Part shown: positions 10,091-19,007 of the stretch, piece by piece
Numbering within the stretch: position 1 is the first letter of the stretch
How the letters are laid out: every line of letters begins with the position of its first letter
NCBI GenBank assembly: GCA_049999765.1
Contig: JBNGIQ010009166.1
Location: forward strand, 124,508 to 157,492
Reading direction: 5' to 3'
DNA length: 32,985 nt
Origin: Phaeoceros laevis
Lineage: Eukaryota > Anthocerotophyta > Anthocerotopsida > Notothyladales
The notes under the pieces: model-generated
Told to the model about the DNA's origin: nothing
Seen by the model: only the letters and a program-made list of their open reading frames with translations
Database searches by the model: none
Position numbers and translations under genes: made by a program

Positions 10091-10412
10091 CTGGCGCGCC
10101 CTCTTGTGCTCTCCCTCGCGGACCCTCTGGCGCTCTCTCTCACGCACCCTCTCGTGCGCTCTCTTGCGCACCCTCTCGTGCACTCTCTCACGCACCCTCT
10201 CGTGCGCTCTCTCGCGCATCCTCTCGTGCGCTCTCTCGCGCACCCTCTCGTGCGCTCTCTCGCGCACNNNNNNNNNNNNNNNNNNNNNNNNNNNNNNNNN
10301 NNNNNNNNNNNNNNNNNNNNNNNNNNNNNNNNNNNNNNNNNNNNNNNNNNNNNNNNNNNNNNNNNNNCTCGTGCGCTCTCTCGCGCACCCTCTCGTGCGC
10401 TCTCTCGCACGC
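10091..10412. repeat. 24-bp tandem array in element D gag start, with gap
   Basis: The unit CGCACCCTCTCGTGCGCTCT plus CTCG (24 bp) is repeated at least nine times around a 100-N gap. Being a multiple of three, it stays open in all six frames. In the element's sense (minus) it encodes an eight-residue Arg/Glu/His unit (RERAHERV). The left part is degenerate (GGCGCGCCCTCTTGTGCTCT). Confidence 0.9.
10268..10367. other. Assembly gap (100 N)
   Basis: A run of exactly 100 N inside the 24-bp tandem array. The round length suggests a scaffold gap of unknown true size, so repeat copy number is unknown. Confidence 0.99.
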
Positions 10413-11383
10413 CTTCTTGCGCACCTCACAAAGGCCACAATAATTTAAAAAAAAACACATCTAGAGCGCTGCGCCCTCTTGCACGCCTCACAAAGGCCAC
10501 AATATAAAAAAACACACCTAGAGCGCTGTGTGCCTTTGCGCCTGGCCAGGCTGTCCTCCACCTGAGGACGCCCACCTGATGGCGTCACCGGCCCGCCACC
10601 CGATCAGGCTGTGGCCTGGCCAATACTCAAAGAAGAGATAGAAAAGGCGCAATCCCACGCGCTTCCTCCTGTCTGAAAATCTGAATGCAATCCGCCTCAA
10701 GTCTGCAGGTCTGGGCAAGCCTTCGCGGCGACGCAACTCTTGCAGAGAACTCGAAAACAAACTGGGACCATAGCACGATCTCTCTGCTCTCCTACACTCT
10801 GGTTCGTGCAAGGGCCAGCGTGACGTGTTTGCGCTCCTCCCTCCTTCGCACCCGTGCTCTGTGATCAAACAGCTCTCGCAGCAACTTCTTTACACAAATC
10901 AGCACATCGATGTCCGCAAATCTGTCACGCTGCACCAGTCCCGGCTCCACATCAACTTGCCACAACAGTTCTTGTCGTCCTTGCGCTTCCAAAAATTGAA
11001 CAATTCTTGCGATGCCTGGCTCGATTTCATGAAACAGAGCCTCGGCTCCTGTCCGGAAAATCCCCAACACCTTTTGCAGTTCTTTCAAAAAAATATCCAA
11101 GGCTATGTCCTCACTGATCAGCCACTCACGCATTCCTGACAACAACCTAGCATGCAGCACATCTACTACCAAGCCCTGCCAAAACAACTATTCCCCTCTG
11201 CGAATCACTAACAAAGGGCCAAAAGTTCCTCTAGCTGGCTGAGCCTGGATGGATACTGTCTCGTAGCCCAATTTACCGCCTGAATTCCCTGCACTTTAGA
11301 TCTATTGAAATGGACTAGCGGAATTTGGTAATCATGTCGTAGCTCCCATACTCTTCTCCGCAGGGCCAATCTTCTGTGGCCAA

Positions 11384-11396
11384 GGCTCTGATACCA
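11384..11396 (-). promoter_or_regulatory. Element D primer-binding site (initiator tRNA-Met)
   Basis: The minus strand reads TGGTATCAGAGCC, complementary to the 3' end of plant initiator tRNA-Met, which primes minus-strand DNA synthesis in many plant LTR elements. It begins one base from the LTR end (TGTGACA). Confidence 0.9.
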
Positions 11397-11397
11397 C

Positions 11398-11654
11398 TGT
11401 CACAGTTTACGCTCAACTATTGATGGCCAGAACGGAGTGTCTATTAGGATGTCGTACCGCCTTAAAAAGTGGCAATATGTGTACATGTGTCGTGCCCCGG
11501 TACGTGTATTAGGGCCGTGTTTTTAATGGACACCTATCCTTCTATATGTTTCGTTTGTTCCTATCTACTCACTTCCTCTTGCTACTCGAAGGTGCTGGAA
11601 TCTACCCACTGATTATTTAACTACCCTGACTCTTAACTCTAGTTAATTATGACA
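11398..11654 (-). repeat. Element D 5' LTR (proposed limits)
   Basis: The inner edge is set by the primer-binding site: on the minus strand the LTR ends CTGTGACA. The outer edge is inferred at 11654, where the minus strand begins TGTCATAATTAACTAGAG, giving a TGTCA...TGACA terminal inversion and a length of about 257 bp. No second LTR is present to confirm it, so the outer edge may be wrong. A TATA-like CATATAGAAGG (minus) lies inside. Confidence 0.5.
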
Positions 11655-11766
11655 GAGCACGAACAAGTGAGAGCACGGGCCGAACAAATGTAGAGCACGC
11701 TCCGAACAAACGTAGGGCACGGGCAGAACTAGTGTAAGCACGGTCGAACAAGTGAGAGCGCATGCC
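11655..11766. repeat. About 27-bp degenerate repeats (GAGCACG..CGAACAA)
   Basis: Four to five units resembling GAGCACGGGCCGAACAAATG occur outside the proposed LTR edge. They could instead belong to a longer LTR of element D. Confidence 0.6.
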
Positions 11767-12381
11767 GGGACGTGTATTTGCTAATGGTGCATTACAATAC
11801 CGGGTTGGGCGGGTGGATACCACTCTGGAAGCCAGCCAGTTCCTGTCAGTCACTACGCCTTTGTCGTTTTGTGAAAGAGCTAGTAAAGCGGCATGAAGAA
11901 AATGAGGGCCTGCTCTTTACCGGTCACTACGCAGTCAGGGGCCAAGGCTATGTGAACGACCCATGAAGGCACCGTTGCCGATTGCCCCTATTGGCAACGT
12001 GTTGATCGCCCTTGCTGCCTGCTTTGTCCCGTCCCTGGCTGATGCCCTTAGCCTGCTGCCTGCTCTTGCTCCCGCTCGCTGCAGCCTGATATCGCTGGCT
12101 GCTGCCCCTTCCCTCCTGCCAGTGCCTAATGTTGCCTCCCTCCTCCTGCCCATCGCCCTTTGCCCTTCCTTTGGTTGTGGCCATCGCCCTGCTGCTTGCG
12201 CTCACCACCGCTGTTGCCAGGTTCCGCTCTCTAGATCTGCCGGCGTTGCGTTTCGCAAATGCTTCACTAGCTGCCAAATATCGCAAGGAAGTCGAATATA
12301 TGGATCTTCCTCAAATCTCGGTGCACCAACCTATCACCTCTTGCTAGAAAATCCCCGAAGCTTTGAAACTCAGCAAATATT
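11767..12381. other. Unassigned stretch between elements D and B; long open frames, no known gene
   Basis: The plus-strand frame 11963-12394 (143 codons) begins with a hydrophobic run (APIGNVLIALAACFVPSLA) that could pass for a signal peptide. The opposite strand is equally open (12286-11948, 112 codons, Gly/Arg/Gln-rich). The DNA is a string of CTGCTGCC / CCCTTGCC-like C-rich words, which opens several frames at once. The plus frame also runs into the LTR of element B at 12382. I do not recognise either product and doubt that either is a gene. Confidence 0.3.
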
Positions 12382-12783
12382 TGTGACGGGCTAGCTATTA
12401 TCAGGCCCGGGTGTGCTGCGTGGATGCGTGCTCGCCTGAGACTGGTTCCGTTTAAACCCAGCTCAGGCTGTGTGTTGTGTGAACGTGTGCTCGCTTAAGA
12501 CTGGTTCCATTAAACCCAGCTTAGGCTGTGTGCTGTGTGAACCGTGCCCGCTCATCTAGATAGACGACGGGCTAGATAGGTTTTGTGCGACGGTTATTAG
12601 GCCACGCGGCGACCTCGTGTGGTCTCGCGTAATCTCCGTTGGGGAGAGTGTGAGCGTACGGGCTTAAAGCCCAAGCATGCAAAGAAGGAAGGGCCGCTGG
12701 CCCACGAGAGCAAGCTAAATCTCTTGTCGTTGATTTACTGTTCAGATTCGTGCAAGGATGGACGATTGTTGAGGTTCGTCACA
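12382..12783 (+). repeat. Element B 5' LTR (402 bp, with a 57-bp internal duplication)
   Basis: Starts TGTGACGGGCTAGC and ends GAGGTTCGTCACA, two bases before the primer-binding site. It is 57 bp longer than the 3' LTR because the block from GTGCTCGCCTGAGACTGG to the CTGTGTG..GTGAAC end is present twice in tandem (about 12426-12540). It contains GGGCTT-A-AAGCCC at 12660-12672 and GGGCC-GCT-GGCCC shortly after, both able to form hairpins. Confidence 0.92.
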
Positions 12784-12785
12784 AG

Positions 12786-12798
12786 TGGTATCAGAGCC
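12786..12798 (+). promoter_or_regulatory. Element B primer-binding site (initiator tRNA-Met)
   Basis: TGGTATCAGAGCC, two bases after the LTR, identical to the site in element D. Confidence 0.93.
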
Positions 12799-12830
12799 GA
12801 TCCACTACTGATAGGGATCAGCAGCAGTAG

Positions 12831-14260
12831 ATGAGTACGGGAGGAGCCAGTGGCGTGAGGTTTTTTGAGTTCCACCTGCAGCCACCTCCTGCCGACATCA
12901 CCACACACCGCCGGTTATTCGATTCCGTGAATCATCAAGTCCCTCAGACCGTGAGAGGTGTAGGAAGGATACTGTCCTTTACAATTTTTTAACGCTAAAG
13001 AGTTGTCTTGGGGCAGACTCATTGGTTGAACACTTGGGATTCTAGTGGAGAGAGAGAAGGGGAAGGCCGGGCGGCTTACAGCAGCACATAGAGGGGTTTA
13101 GCGGGGAGTGGTTTTTTCTTTGTGATCAACTAGACCGGATTCTTGGCCCATGCACGGACGGCCATTTCCGGTTGATTGATTTGGTGGACAGCTCGTCCGA
13201 AAGTGACGACTGGGGGCGAAGCAACGAATCCGATGAGGGTTCCGATGGACCAAATGCATCAACTGCTCCAAGAGCAGAGCACAAGAGTGGCCCAGCTGAA
13301 AGCCACCCCACGGGATTCTCAGGCTTAGGTGGCGCAAGCCCAGGTCGCGGCTCAAGCCTCAGCGCCCCCGACAGCAACGACAACGACTACCCCGGTGCCG
13401 GTAGTGGCTGTGCGGGCACCGAAGCCTGAATTCTACGAGGGCAGGCGCGACTCGACAGTTGTAGAGCAATGGGCGTACCAGGTTCGGCAGTACTTGGTTC
13501 TCCAGAATATCCCGGAGGGGCAACACATTGCGTTGGCTACAGCGTATCTGAGGGGTGCCGCCTTGCTTTGGTGGTTGCAATGGGAGGATGCGGTGCGAAG
13601 GGGTGAGATTGCACCTTACGGCAACCTCCAAGCGTTTCTGATAGGCTTGCATGGGCAATTCGTGCCCATTGAAGGGCGGCAGGTTGCGCGGAATCGTTTG
13701 GCGCAACTGTCCCAAACTGGTAGTAGTGTTGTGGGCTATTCTGAAAACTTCTTACGAACAGTGCCAAGTATTCCAGGTATCACGGAGGATGAGAAATTAG
13801 ATCGGTACACGTGCGGCCTCAAACCTGCAGCGAGGAAGGAGGTTCTGTTTGCCGAGCTGTCGGTCTCTTGATGAGGCCATGGTGGTGGCCGAGAGGGTGG
13901 ACGCCACCTATCGCATGGCCCAGTGGCAGTCTAGGCCTGGACCAACACATACGCAGGGGCGCGGCCATGCTAGAGGTTCTGACAACGGGCCTGCTCCCAT
14001 GAAGCTAGGACAAGTGCAAGAGTTAGAGGACGCTGTTTTTCCTGTCAATAGTGGGGACACCGAGCCGCTGAGTGCCCTACTGCTCTTGCCTGTGCGAGAA
14101 GGGATGATGCAGGTCGAGGGCGAGGACGTCGACCTGGAGGAGTGCCTGGCGTGCAGGTCAATGCTTTGGATGAAGGGGGTCCAGGAAACGACGACCCTAG
14201 CCGATTTGAGGGTTACGGTTGGGGAAGGTACACCACCACAGCATTCTTCGTGTTGGGTGG
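12831..14260 (+). pseudogene. Element B gag
   Basis: The likely start is ATG 12831, 33 bases after the primer-binding site, the same place as in element C. The N-terminus (FFEFHLQPPPADITTHRRLF) matches C closely. It hits a TAA near 12992 after a small insertion in a T run. Coding resumes with EWFFLCDQLDRILGPCTDG (about 13107) and an acidic linker. The capsid domain (13329-13871) holds KPEFYEGRRDS, AYLRGAALLWWLQ, FVPIEGRQVARNRL and IPGITEDEKLDRYTCGLKPA. The zinc knuckle region reads CFSCQ*WGHRAAEC with TAG at 14049-14051 where C has Gln (CAG). Gag packages element RNA in particles; this copy is interrupted by at least two stops and a frameshift near 13840. Confidence 0.88.
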
Positions 14261-14264
14261 GCTG

Positions 14265-14655
14265 CTGTGACGAATCCCGTGTCAGGCAACTGTTTTCCGT
14301 TGAAGGGAAGGTGAACAAGAAACATTGTAGAATTTTGTTGGATTGTGGGGCATCTTCTAATTTATGTCCCGAATGTTTGCACACATGCATGACTTGGCTA
14401 CTAGTCAGCAGTGCCGTGAGGTTGCTTTGGTAGATGGAAGCACTAATGCTCAGCCTTCTTGGCTTAGTAAGGCTGTGAGAGTTAAGTGGGTAGATATGCA
14501 GATAGAATGCATTTTACGGTTACCAATCTAGGCAATGGTTACGATATCATTTTAGGCATGCCTTGGCTAGAGGATATGCAACCCTCCATCACTTGGAGGG
14601 ACAAGAAATTGATGTTGGACTAGCAAAAGAAGCTGCTCACGATTGAAGGGGGCAA
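14265..14655 (+). pseudogene. Element B aspartic protease remnant
   Basis: Contains VRQLFSVEGKVNKKHCRIL and the active-site loop LLDCGASSN, followed by frame changes and a recognisable GNGYDIILGMPWLEDMQPSI-like C-terminal flap region near 14530-14595. Retropepsin would cut the gag-pol polyprotein. The triplet is Asp-Cys-Gly, shared with element C, in place of the usual Asp-Ser/Thr-Gly. After 14655 similarity to C fades in a 16-bp direct repeat (GTGGGCACTGGTACGG twice). Confidence 0.75.
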
Positions 14656-14764
14656 GCTAAGGCAGTGGGCACTGGTACGGTGGTGGGCACTGGTACGGTA
14701 CAAGAAGCTAATAAGGGCAAGGGGGGACCCTAAATGGGACCGTCAACCTCCTCGAACATCACAC

Positions 14765-14800
14765 ACACACACACATCATTTCTTTGGGATGTGTGTGTGT
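14765..14800. repeat. CA/TG inverted repeat, 13-bp arms
   Basis: ACACACACACATC at 14765-14777 is the exact reverse complement of GATGTGTGTGTGT at 14788-14800, with a 10-base loop. It lies near the left edge of the insert in element B. Confidence 0.85.
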
Positions 14801-14958
14801 CCAAATGTTGTGTGTAAAACCTCTACTTTTTAGATGGACATCAGAACCAACAGTGCCACTATAGTATGATTTGGATATACAAGTCTACAAGACATGTAAG
14901 ATACAGGGAAGGTATGCTATACTTGTCTAGTAAATACTTGCATATACTGCAATGTTTT

Positions 14959-15048
14959 CATGACTGGTTTTTTACTTTAACCAATTGCTGTACGCGACTC
15001 TTACATGACTGGTTTTTTACTTTAACCAATTGCTGTACGCGACTCTTA
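14959..15048. repeat. Perfect 45-bp tandem duplication
   Basis: The block starting CATGACTGGTTTTTTACTTT at 14959 is repeated without change at 15004. Two identical copies imply a recent local duplication. Confidence 0.95.
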
Positions 15049-15735
15049 CCCGTCCAAGCAAAGGTTGTCACTGGCAGAGGAGAAGGACGTGGCCAGTAAC
15101 AAAGATATTCCTCGACAGCAGGCATGACCAGGAAGGTCACTTCTTTGACATGACGGCCAGATAGTCACACAAAGCCCGAATAATAAGGGTCCGCACATTC
15201 CTTTTTCTATCGAATGCTGCTACCTGACGTAAGCTGACGGCTGCAAGTGGTGACTACCCAACATACGTGGCCAACAGCTAGATGAAACGGAGAATGCAGA
15301 GATGACTGTATTGTTACCTGCTCAAGTTAAAACCGCCAATCAGCAGTACAGGTCATGATGGAAGTAAGTCGCAAATTTGTTTTGTTAAGTGAGCTTGTCT
15401 ACGAATAGAAGATAACATTTATGTCATGACGGCCACCAGATCTCGAAGTTTCTTGCAGACCTGTTAATATGCTTGACACATAGTAGCAGCCGAGTCAGCT
15501 ATGTCAGGCAGAAGTTAATGCTTGCCGACTGAAACCAAAAAATAGAATGCCCACAGAACCTAGCCTTGCTGTCACACTGAAAAATCATAGACTTGATGCT
15601 AGCCAGAATTATTGCCACCACTCAGCTCCCCAGCTAAGCTCCTGCCAGTTTTCCTGCCTTCTCTCTTCTGGCATTCCACTGATTGATGAGAGATCAAGCA
15701 CACATATAAAGACCACACAAGAACAGCACACTTAC
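15049..15735. other. Insert, left part: non-coding, one TATA-like site
   Basis: No gene recognised. CATGACGGCCA occurs twice (about 15149 and 15424). CACATATAAAGACC at 15701-15714 looks like a plant TATA box about 30 bases before ACACTTACCC, but no dependable gene follows. Confidence 0.3.
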
Positions 15736-16125
15736 CCATTCCTTGCCCCTCGGTTTCATGCAATTTGTGCTTCCTTAGGCCTTGGCCTCTTGCTGTCTAG
15801 CTCCCCTGGCCCTTGGCCTTCTGCAAGCTTGTCCTGGCCCTTTGCCTTCTACAATTGGTTTCTCCTTGGCCCTCGGCCTCACTCAATTTATGTGTTCTTA
15901 GCACTTGAGTCTCCTTGGCCCTTGGCCCTATACAGTGTAAACATCCTTGGCTCTCGGTGTCTTGCGTGCTGAGTCCTTTCTGAAAGCTCCCGCTCCCTGG
16001 CCCTCGGTTCTTGAAAATTTTAGTGACTCTGCTCCACAACCCCTCATTACTGGAGGTGCAAAGCTCCTTGGCCCTCGTCAAACAGTCTTCAGGCACTGCT
16101 GCCACCTCCTTAACCCTCGGTTTGC
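15736..16125. repeat. Degenerate CTTGGCCCTCGG repeat array
   Basis: CTCCTTGGCCCTCGG and near variants (CTTGGCCCTTGGCC, CTTGGCTCTCGG, CCCTGGCCCTCGG, CTTAACCCTCGG) recur about nine to ten times at 30-70 bp spacing, often followed by T/C-rich words and CAATTT or CAAA. A TATA-like CTATATATGC at 16131-16140 follows the last unit. The array may be an old minisatellite or a promoter-proximal repeat of the inserted DNA. Confidence 0.6.
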
Positions 16126-16407
16126 ATCCCCTATATATGCACGCTGGTTTCTTGCAAAGTCTTAGATACAATTTTGCCTGTGCATCTGAAAACTGCAACT
16201 GCTGAAGTCCCAGCTCCCAGTCCGGCATTTTACCTTGTCTCTGGCAAGCGGGGGCAAATCAGACAAGGCTCAGTGTGCACGACCGACAGGCAGGACATCA
16301 TGTCTCAACAAGTTTGTTCTCCTTGGTCTACACTTCAGATTTAGCATGTAGCAAATTACCTTGACTTGATCTTAGCCTGGATTTGGATAGTTCCGTTGAT
16401 ACATTTC

Positions 16408-16617
16408 TCACATGAATGATTTCAATGAAAGTGCTGTGTCTGCTAAAGAAGGATCTTGCAGAAACTGACTTGTAGAACGACCCGTCCCCACCAAAATATT
16501 GATTCCTCGCATCAGACGGTAACACATGAGATCAGACTTGATGTTTTGTACAAAGTTGTCAAGTAGCAACATGATTTTAGGTCTGTCCAGGTTGCTAATG
16601 TCAAGCACAAAGATTTA
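16408..16617 (-). CDS. Exon-like open segment in the insert, unidentified
   Basis: The minus frame is open for about 70 codons with ordinary protein composition (LLLDNFVQNIKSDLMCYRLM, ILVGTGRSTSQFLQDPSL). It ends next to CATTCAT|GTGAGA, a fair splice donor near 16410. I do not recognise a family. It could belong to the same captured gene as the segment at 16997-17225, which lies upstream on the same strand. Chance openness is not excluded. Confidence 0.25.
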
Positions 16618-16996
16618 CAGGACTTGGATCTACCAATATAGCTACCAGAAATCCAAGCAATGAGGTTCTTTTGGTACTGACAAAGGGGGAACGGAGGGCT
16701 GTACTCACCCTACAGCTGCCTGCAAATTGTTACTTCTGTGGAGAAGGACTGGTGCTCCTTTCCTCCACCGAATCGGTGCTGGTTAGCTTTGTTTGACAAG
16801 TCTTTTACTTGAAGTAGACGGCTGATTGATGTAGTAACTGTCCATGTTTTGATTGATCTGTACAAACGGTGAAAGGAAGAACACATGCTACCTATAGTAC
16901 ATGCTGTTCCCTTACAGAACACCGAAAAGCAATGACAATCTTCAATGCCGATTGCCTCACCACTTTTTATAAACTCCAGCTGCTTCAATATTTTAC

Positions 16997-17225
16997 TGAT
17001 CTACGTCCGGATACGAAGTAAAGTCAAGGCGCGGGATTACCTGCAAGAGACCATGACAACGATTAGTGCTATCCAGAACAATGATCACTCGGAACTCGTC
17101 AAAAAAAGCTGTACACGAATAGTCTTCAAACGCCTGCTTCTCTGCCTCTCTCAAACTTTGTCATTTTGATCGCAATTCATCAAGTCCCCATCAGGGGCAA
17201 TGTCATGCATTTGGTTAGCCAACTG
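16997..17225 (-). CDS. Exon-like open segment in the insert, unidentified
   Basis: The minus strand reads QLANQMHDIAPDGDLMNCDQ, then after a frame change REAEKQAFEDYSCTAFFDEF and RVIIVLDSTNRCHGLLQVIP, ending PDVD before GATCA|GTAAAA, a possible donor. Residue make-up looks like real protein rather than random frame. One frame break near 17157 could be a mutation or a small intron. Family not recognised. Confidence 0.3.
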
Positions 17226-17246
17226 TATGTATGTATGTCACAAAGA

Positions 17247-17268
17247 ACATACTGCGTTTGCAGTATGT
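17247..17268. repeat. Hairpin with 9-bp perfect stem
   Basis: ACATACTGC, loop GTTT, GCAGTATGT. It is flanked by TATGTATGTATG on the left and ATGTGTGTG on the right, within the insert of element B. Confidence 0.85.
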
Positions 17269-17269
17269 A

Positions 17270-18840
17270 TGTGTGTGAAAGGTAAATAAAAAGTACTTTC
17301 TACTTGTTATTTTTTTACCTTTAGTGGTTCTGGATTTTTTGCCAAAGACATGTATGGACGACTACCATACTGGGCACATACGTTGCCCTTTAGACATGCT
17401 GTGATACCAGAAGTTACTTAAAGGCCAAGTGCCAAAGACGTGGCCAGACTTTGTATACATATTAATTATGGCGAAGGCACACCGAGATTACGCAACGTGA
17501 GTTGTGCTGATGTATACCGTATTCAGGCAGCCAAGACTTGGCGGCTACAACTCAAAATGCCAAATCGCGTGAGAGCCTGCATGATTGATGATTGATTGTT
17601 TACAGCTGGTAACAATGTGTCAAGCCTATTCCCGCGGCCTGCACGCGACACTAGCCCGCGCTGCATCTTTTGAGCGCTTCCCTTGGTCCCCTTTTGAGAC
17701 TTTGCCTAGCTAGTTACCAGTCCGACGCTTTGTGAAGTGCTGCCCATCTCATTTGCAGTCTGCATTTCCCGCCTCCGTGCTCCTACACGGACTGGTTCCT
17801 ACTCCTCCTCCAGTAATAGCTTGAGCTCGTTAAAATCGGTGCCCTACCCTTCTTGAACGTATTCCCGTCCTGGACATGCGCTCCGCAGTTTCTAAGATTG
17901 CCAAAACTTGTGTTATGCTTTTTTCTGAGCTTACACAACCTGTGTTTCAGTATCCCGCTTGAGTCTCTCCTCCAAGTCTCTCTGCAACTGTCCCCCTTGG
18001 GACCCTGTCTCCAAAGCCTGCTTGCATGTGCCCTGTGGCCTGCTTGCCTGTGCCCTGTGGCCTGCTTCACAGCCTGCCAGCCCTTGCCTCATCTATTGAT
18101 GGGTCCTGCCGCACCTCCCTCTGTTTGACTCAGCTCCCGTTGCCTACCTCACCTCTTGTGGCCTCCCGCATTCACTGATGTTTCTAGCCCTACCTCCTGT
18201 CACTTCCTGCATCACTTTTTTGGCTTTACGGTTGGCCTCACCACTTTTTGATCTTTGCTTCACTGCCTACATCACCTCAAACTGGTAGCCTACACTGCTG
18301 TCTGAAGCCTGCACAGCACAAGGGTTCGCTGAGCTGTCCATTCCACAGACTTTCCTACCCGATTTCTGGAAATTTTCCGGAAGTTGTCAAAAAAGCCTGG
18401 TTACGATTTATACGAGTTTGAAGCAAGCATGCCCTGCAGTCCCTCAACGATTTTTGAGTTTCTTAACAACCTGTGACCTGCCACAAACCTTGTGGTTATT
18501 TTACAGCAGACAGCCTTGTAACGGAGATGTCCCAGCAACTAAATGAGGTAGCATTCAAGTTTGAAACCTGTTTTCGATGTTTAGCTAGCTATGTGAAACA
18601 TGGATGTTGCTTGACTTTGTGAATGCTGATTAATACCTGCCAATAATGCTGCCTGCCAAGAGGGATAGATGTTATAAGTTGCTTGCATGGATTTACAGTG
18701 GTCTTTTGACTACTATGCTTCGATTCTGCGAATGGACTGCCAATGCTCACATTTTGAATGATGCCTTTGCTGCTGTAATCAGTTGTCTAACAAACCCTGA
18801 CCTGTTTCATAGTTTAGCAGAAACATATTGACATTTTCAG
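17270..18840. other. Insert, middle part: no recognised gene
   Basis: About 1.6 kb. Between 17860 and 18330 the plus strand is rich in TGCCT, CACCTC and GCCTGC words with GTGCCCTGTGGCCTGCTTGC repeated at about 18029 and 18050, which opens some frames but shows no domain. The remainder is AT-richer and looks like intron or spacer. Confidence 0.35.
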
Positions 18841-19007
18841 ATAGTCAAATTCGCACAAGGCATCGTTGAGGAAGGTTTGCCAAAGAGCTCTCCAGAAACC
18901 TTCGCAAGGACCCTGCTTGTCACTGATGAGGAGCAGGTGAGGCATGGCTCACCCCCATGTGCTCAACGGCGGCTTGACAGGGCAACGCTTCTCAAGTTGG
19001 TTAACTT
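18841..19007 (+). CDS. Exon-like segment with splice borders in the insert, unidentified
   Basis: ACATTTTCAG at 18831-18840 is a good splice acceptor. The following 32 codons (96 bases, phase 0) begin IVKFAQGIVEEGLPKSSPET and end TDEEQ at 18936 before GTGAGG, a good donor; the frame also stays open to 19007 before GTGAGC, an alternative donor. A second acceptor, TTTTTTCAG at 19133-19141, follows. The pattern of pyrimidine tract, AG, open frame and GTGAG suggests a true exon of a host gene caught in the insert. Family not recognised. Confidence 0.35.

Larger units (their letters stand above)
9851..11383 (-). pseudogene. Element D leader and probable gag N-terminal region
   Basis: Between the primer-binding site and the capsid domain, 1.5 kb of minus-strand sequence has long open stretches. 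One, 11187-10792, gives 131 residues (LISEDIALDIFLKELQKVL, QGRQELLWQVDVEPG). Next come a poorly coding part with two ACAAAGGCCACAAT direct repeats (10433 and 10490) and the charged repeat array. By position this matches the gag N-terminal part of B and C, but the residues are not clearly similar. The frame is broken several times. Confidence 0.4.
6990..11654 (-). mobile_element. Element D: Ty3/Gypsy retrotransposon, truncated in RNase H
   Basis: Read on the minus strand the order is LTR (11654-11398), initiator-Met primer-binding site (11396-11384), leader and gag N-terminus with a 24-bp repeat array, gag with zinc knuckle, remnant protease, RT, and RNase H up to about 6998. Integrase, polypurine tract and 3' LTR are missing, so the copy was truncated or broken at about 6990. 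The order PR-RT-RH is that of Ty3/Gypsy elements. Sequence similarity to elements B and C is clear in RT and gag but looser than between B and C, so D is a related but different family. Stops and frameshifts make it inactive. Confidence 0.85.

Noticed and set aside
10091-10412. CRISPR-like regular array
   Set aside because: There are no unique spacers; units are contiguous, and the context is a plant retrotransposon.
10022-10507. Several long frames on both strands around the gap, some Ala/Leu/Ser-rich
   Set aside because: All are six-frame readings of the 24-bp repeat and the N run.
11963-12394. Secreted-protein gene with a signal peptide
   Set aside because: The openness comes from C-rich repeats and is equal on the other strand; the frame runs into an LTR and no homology is seen.
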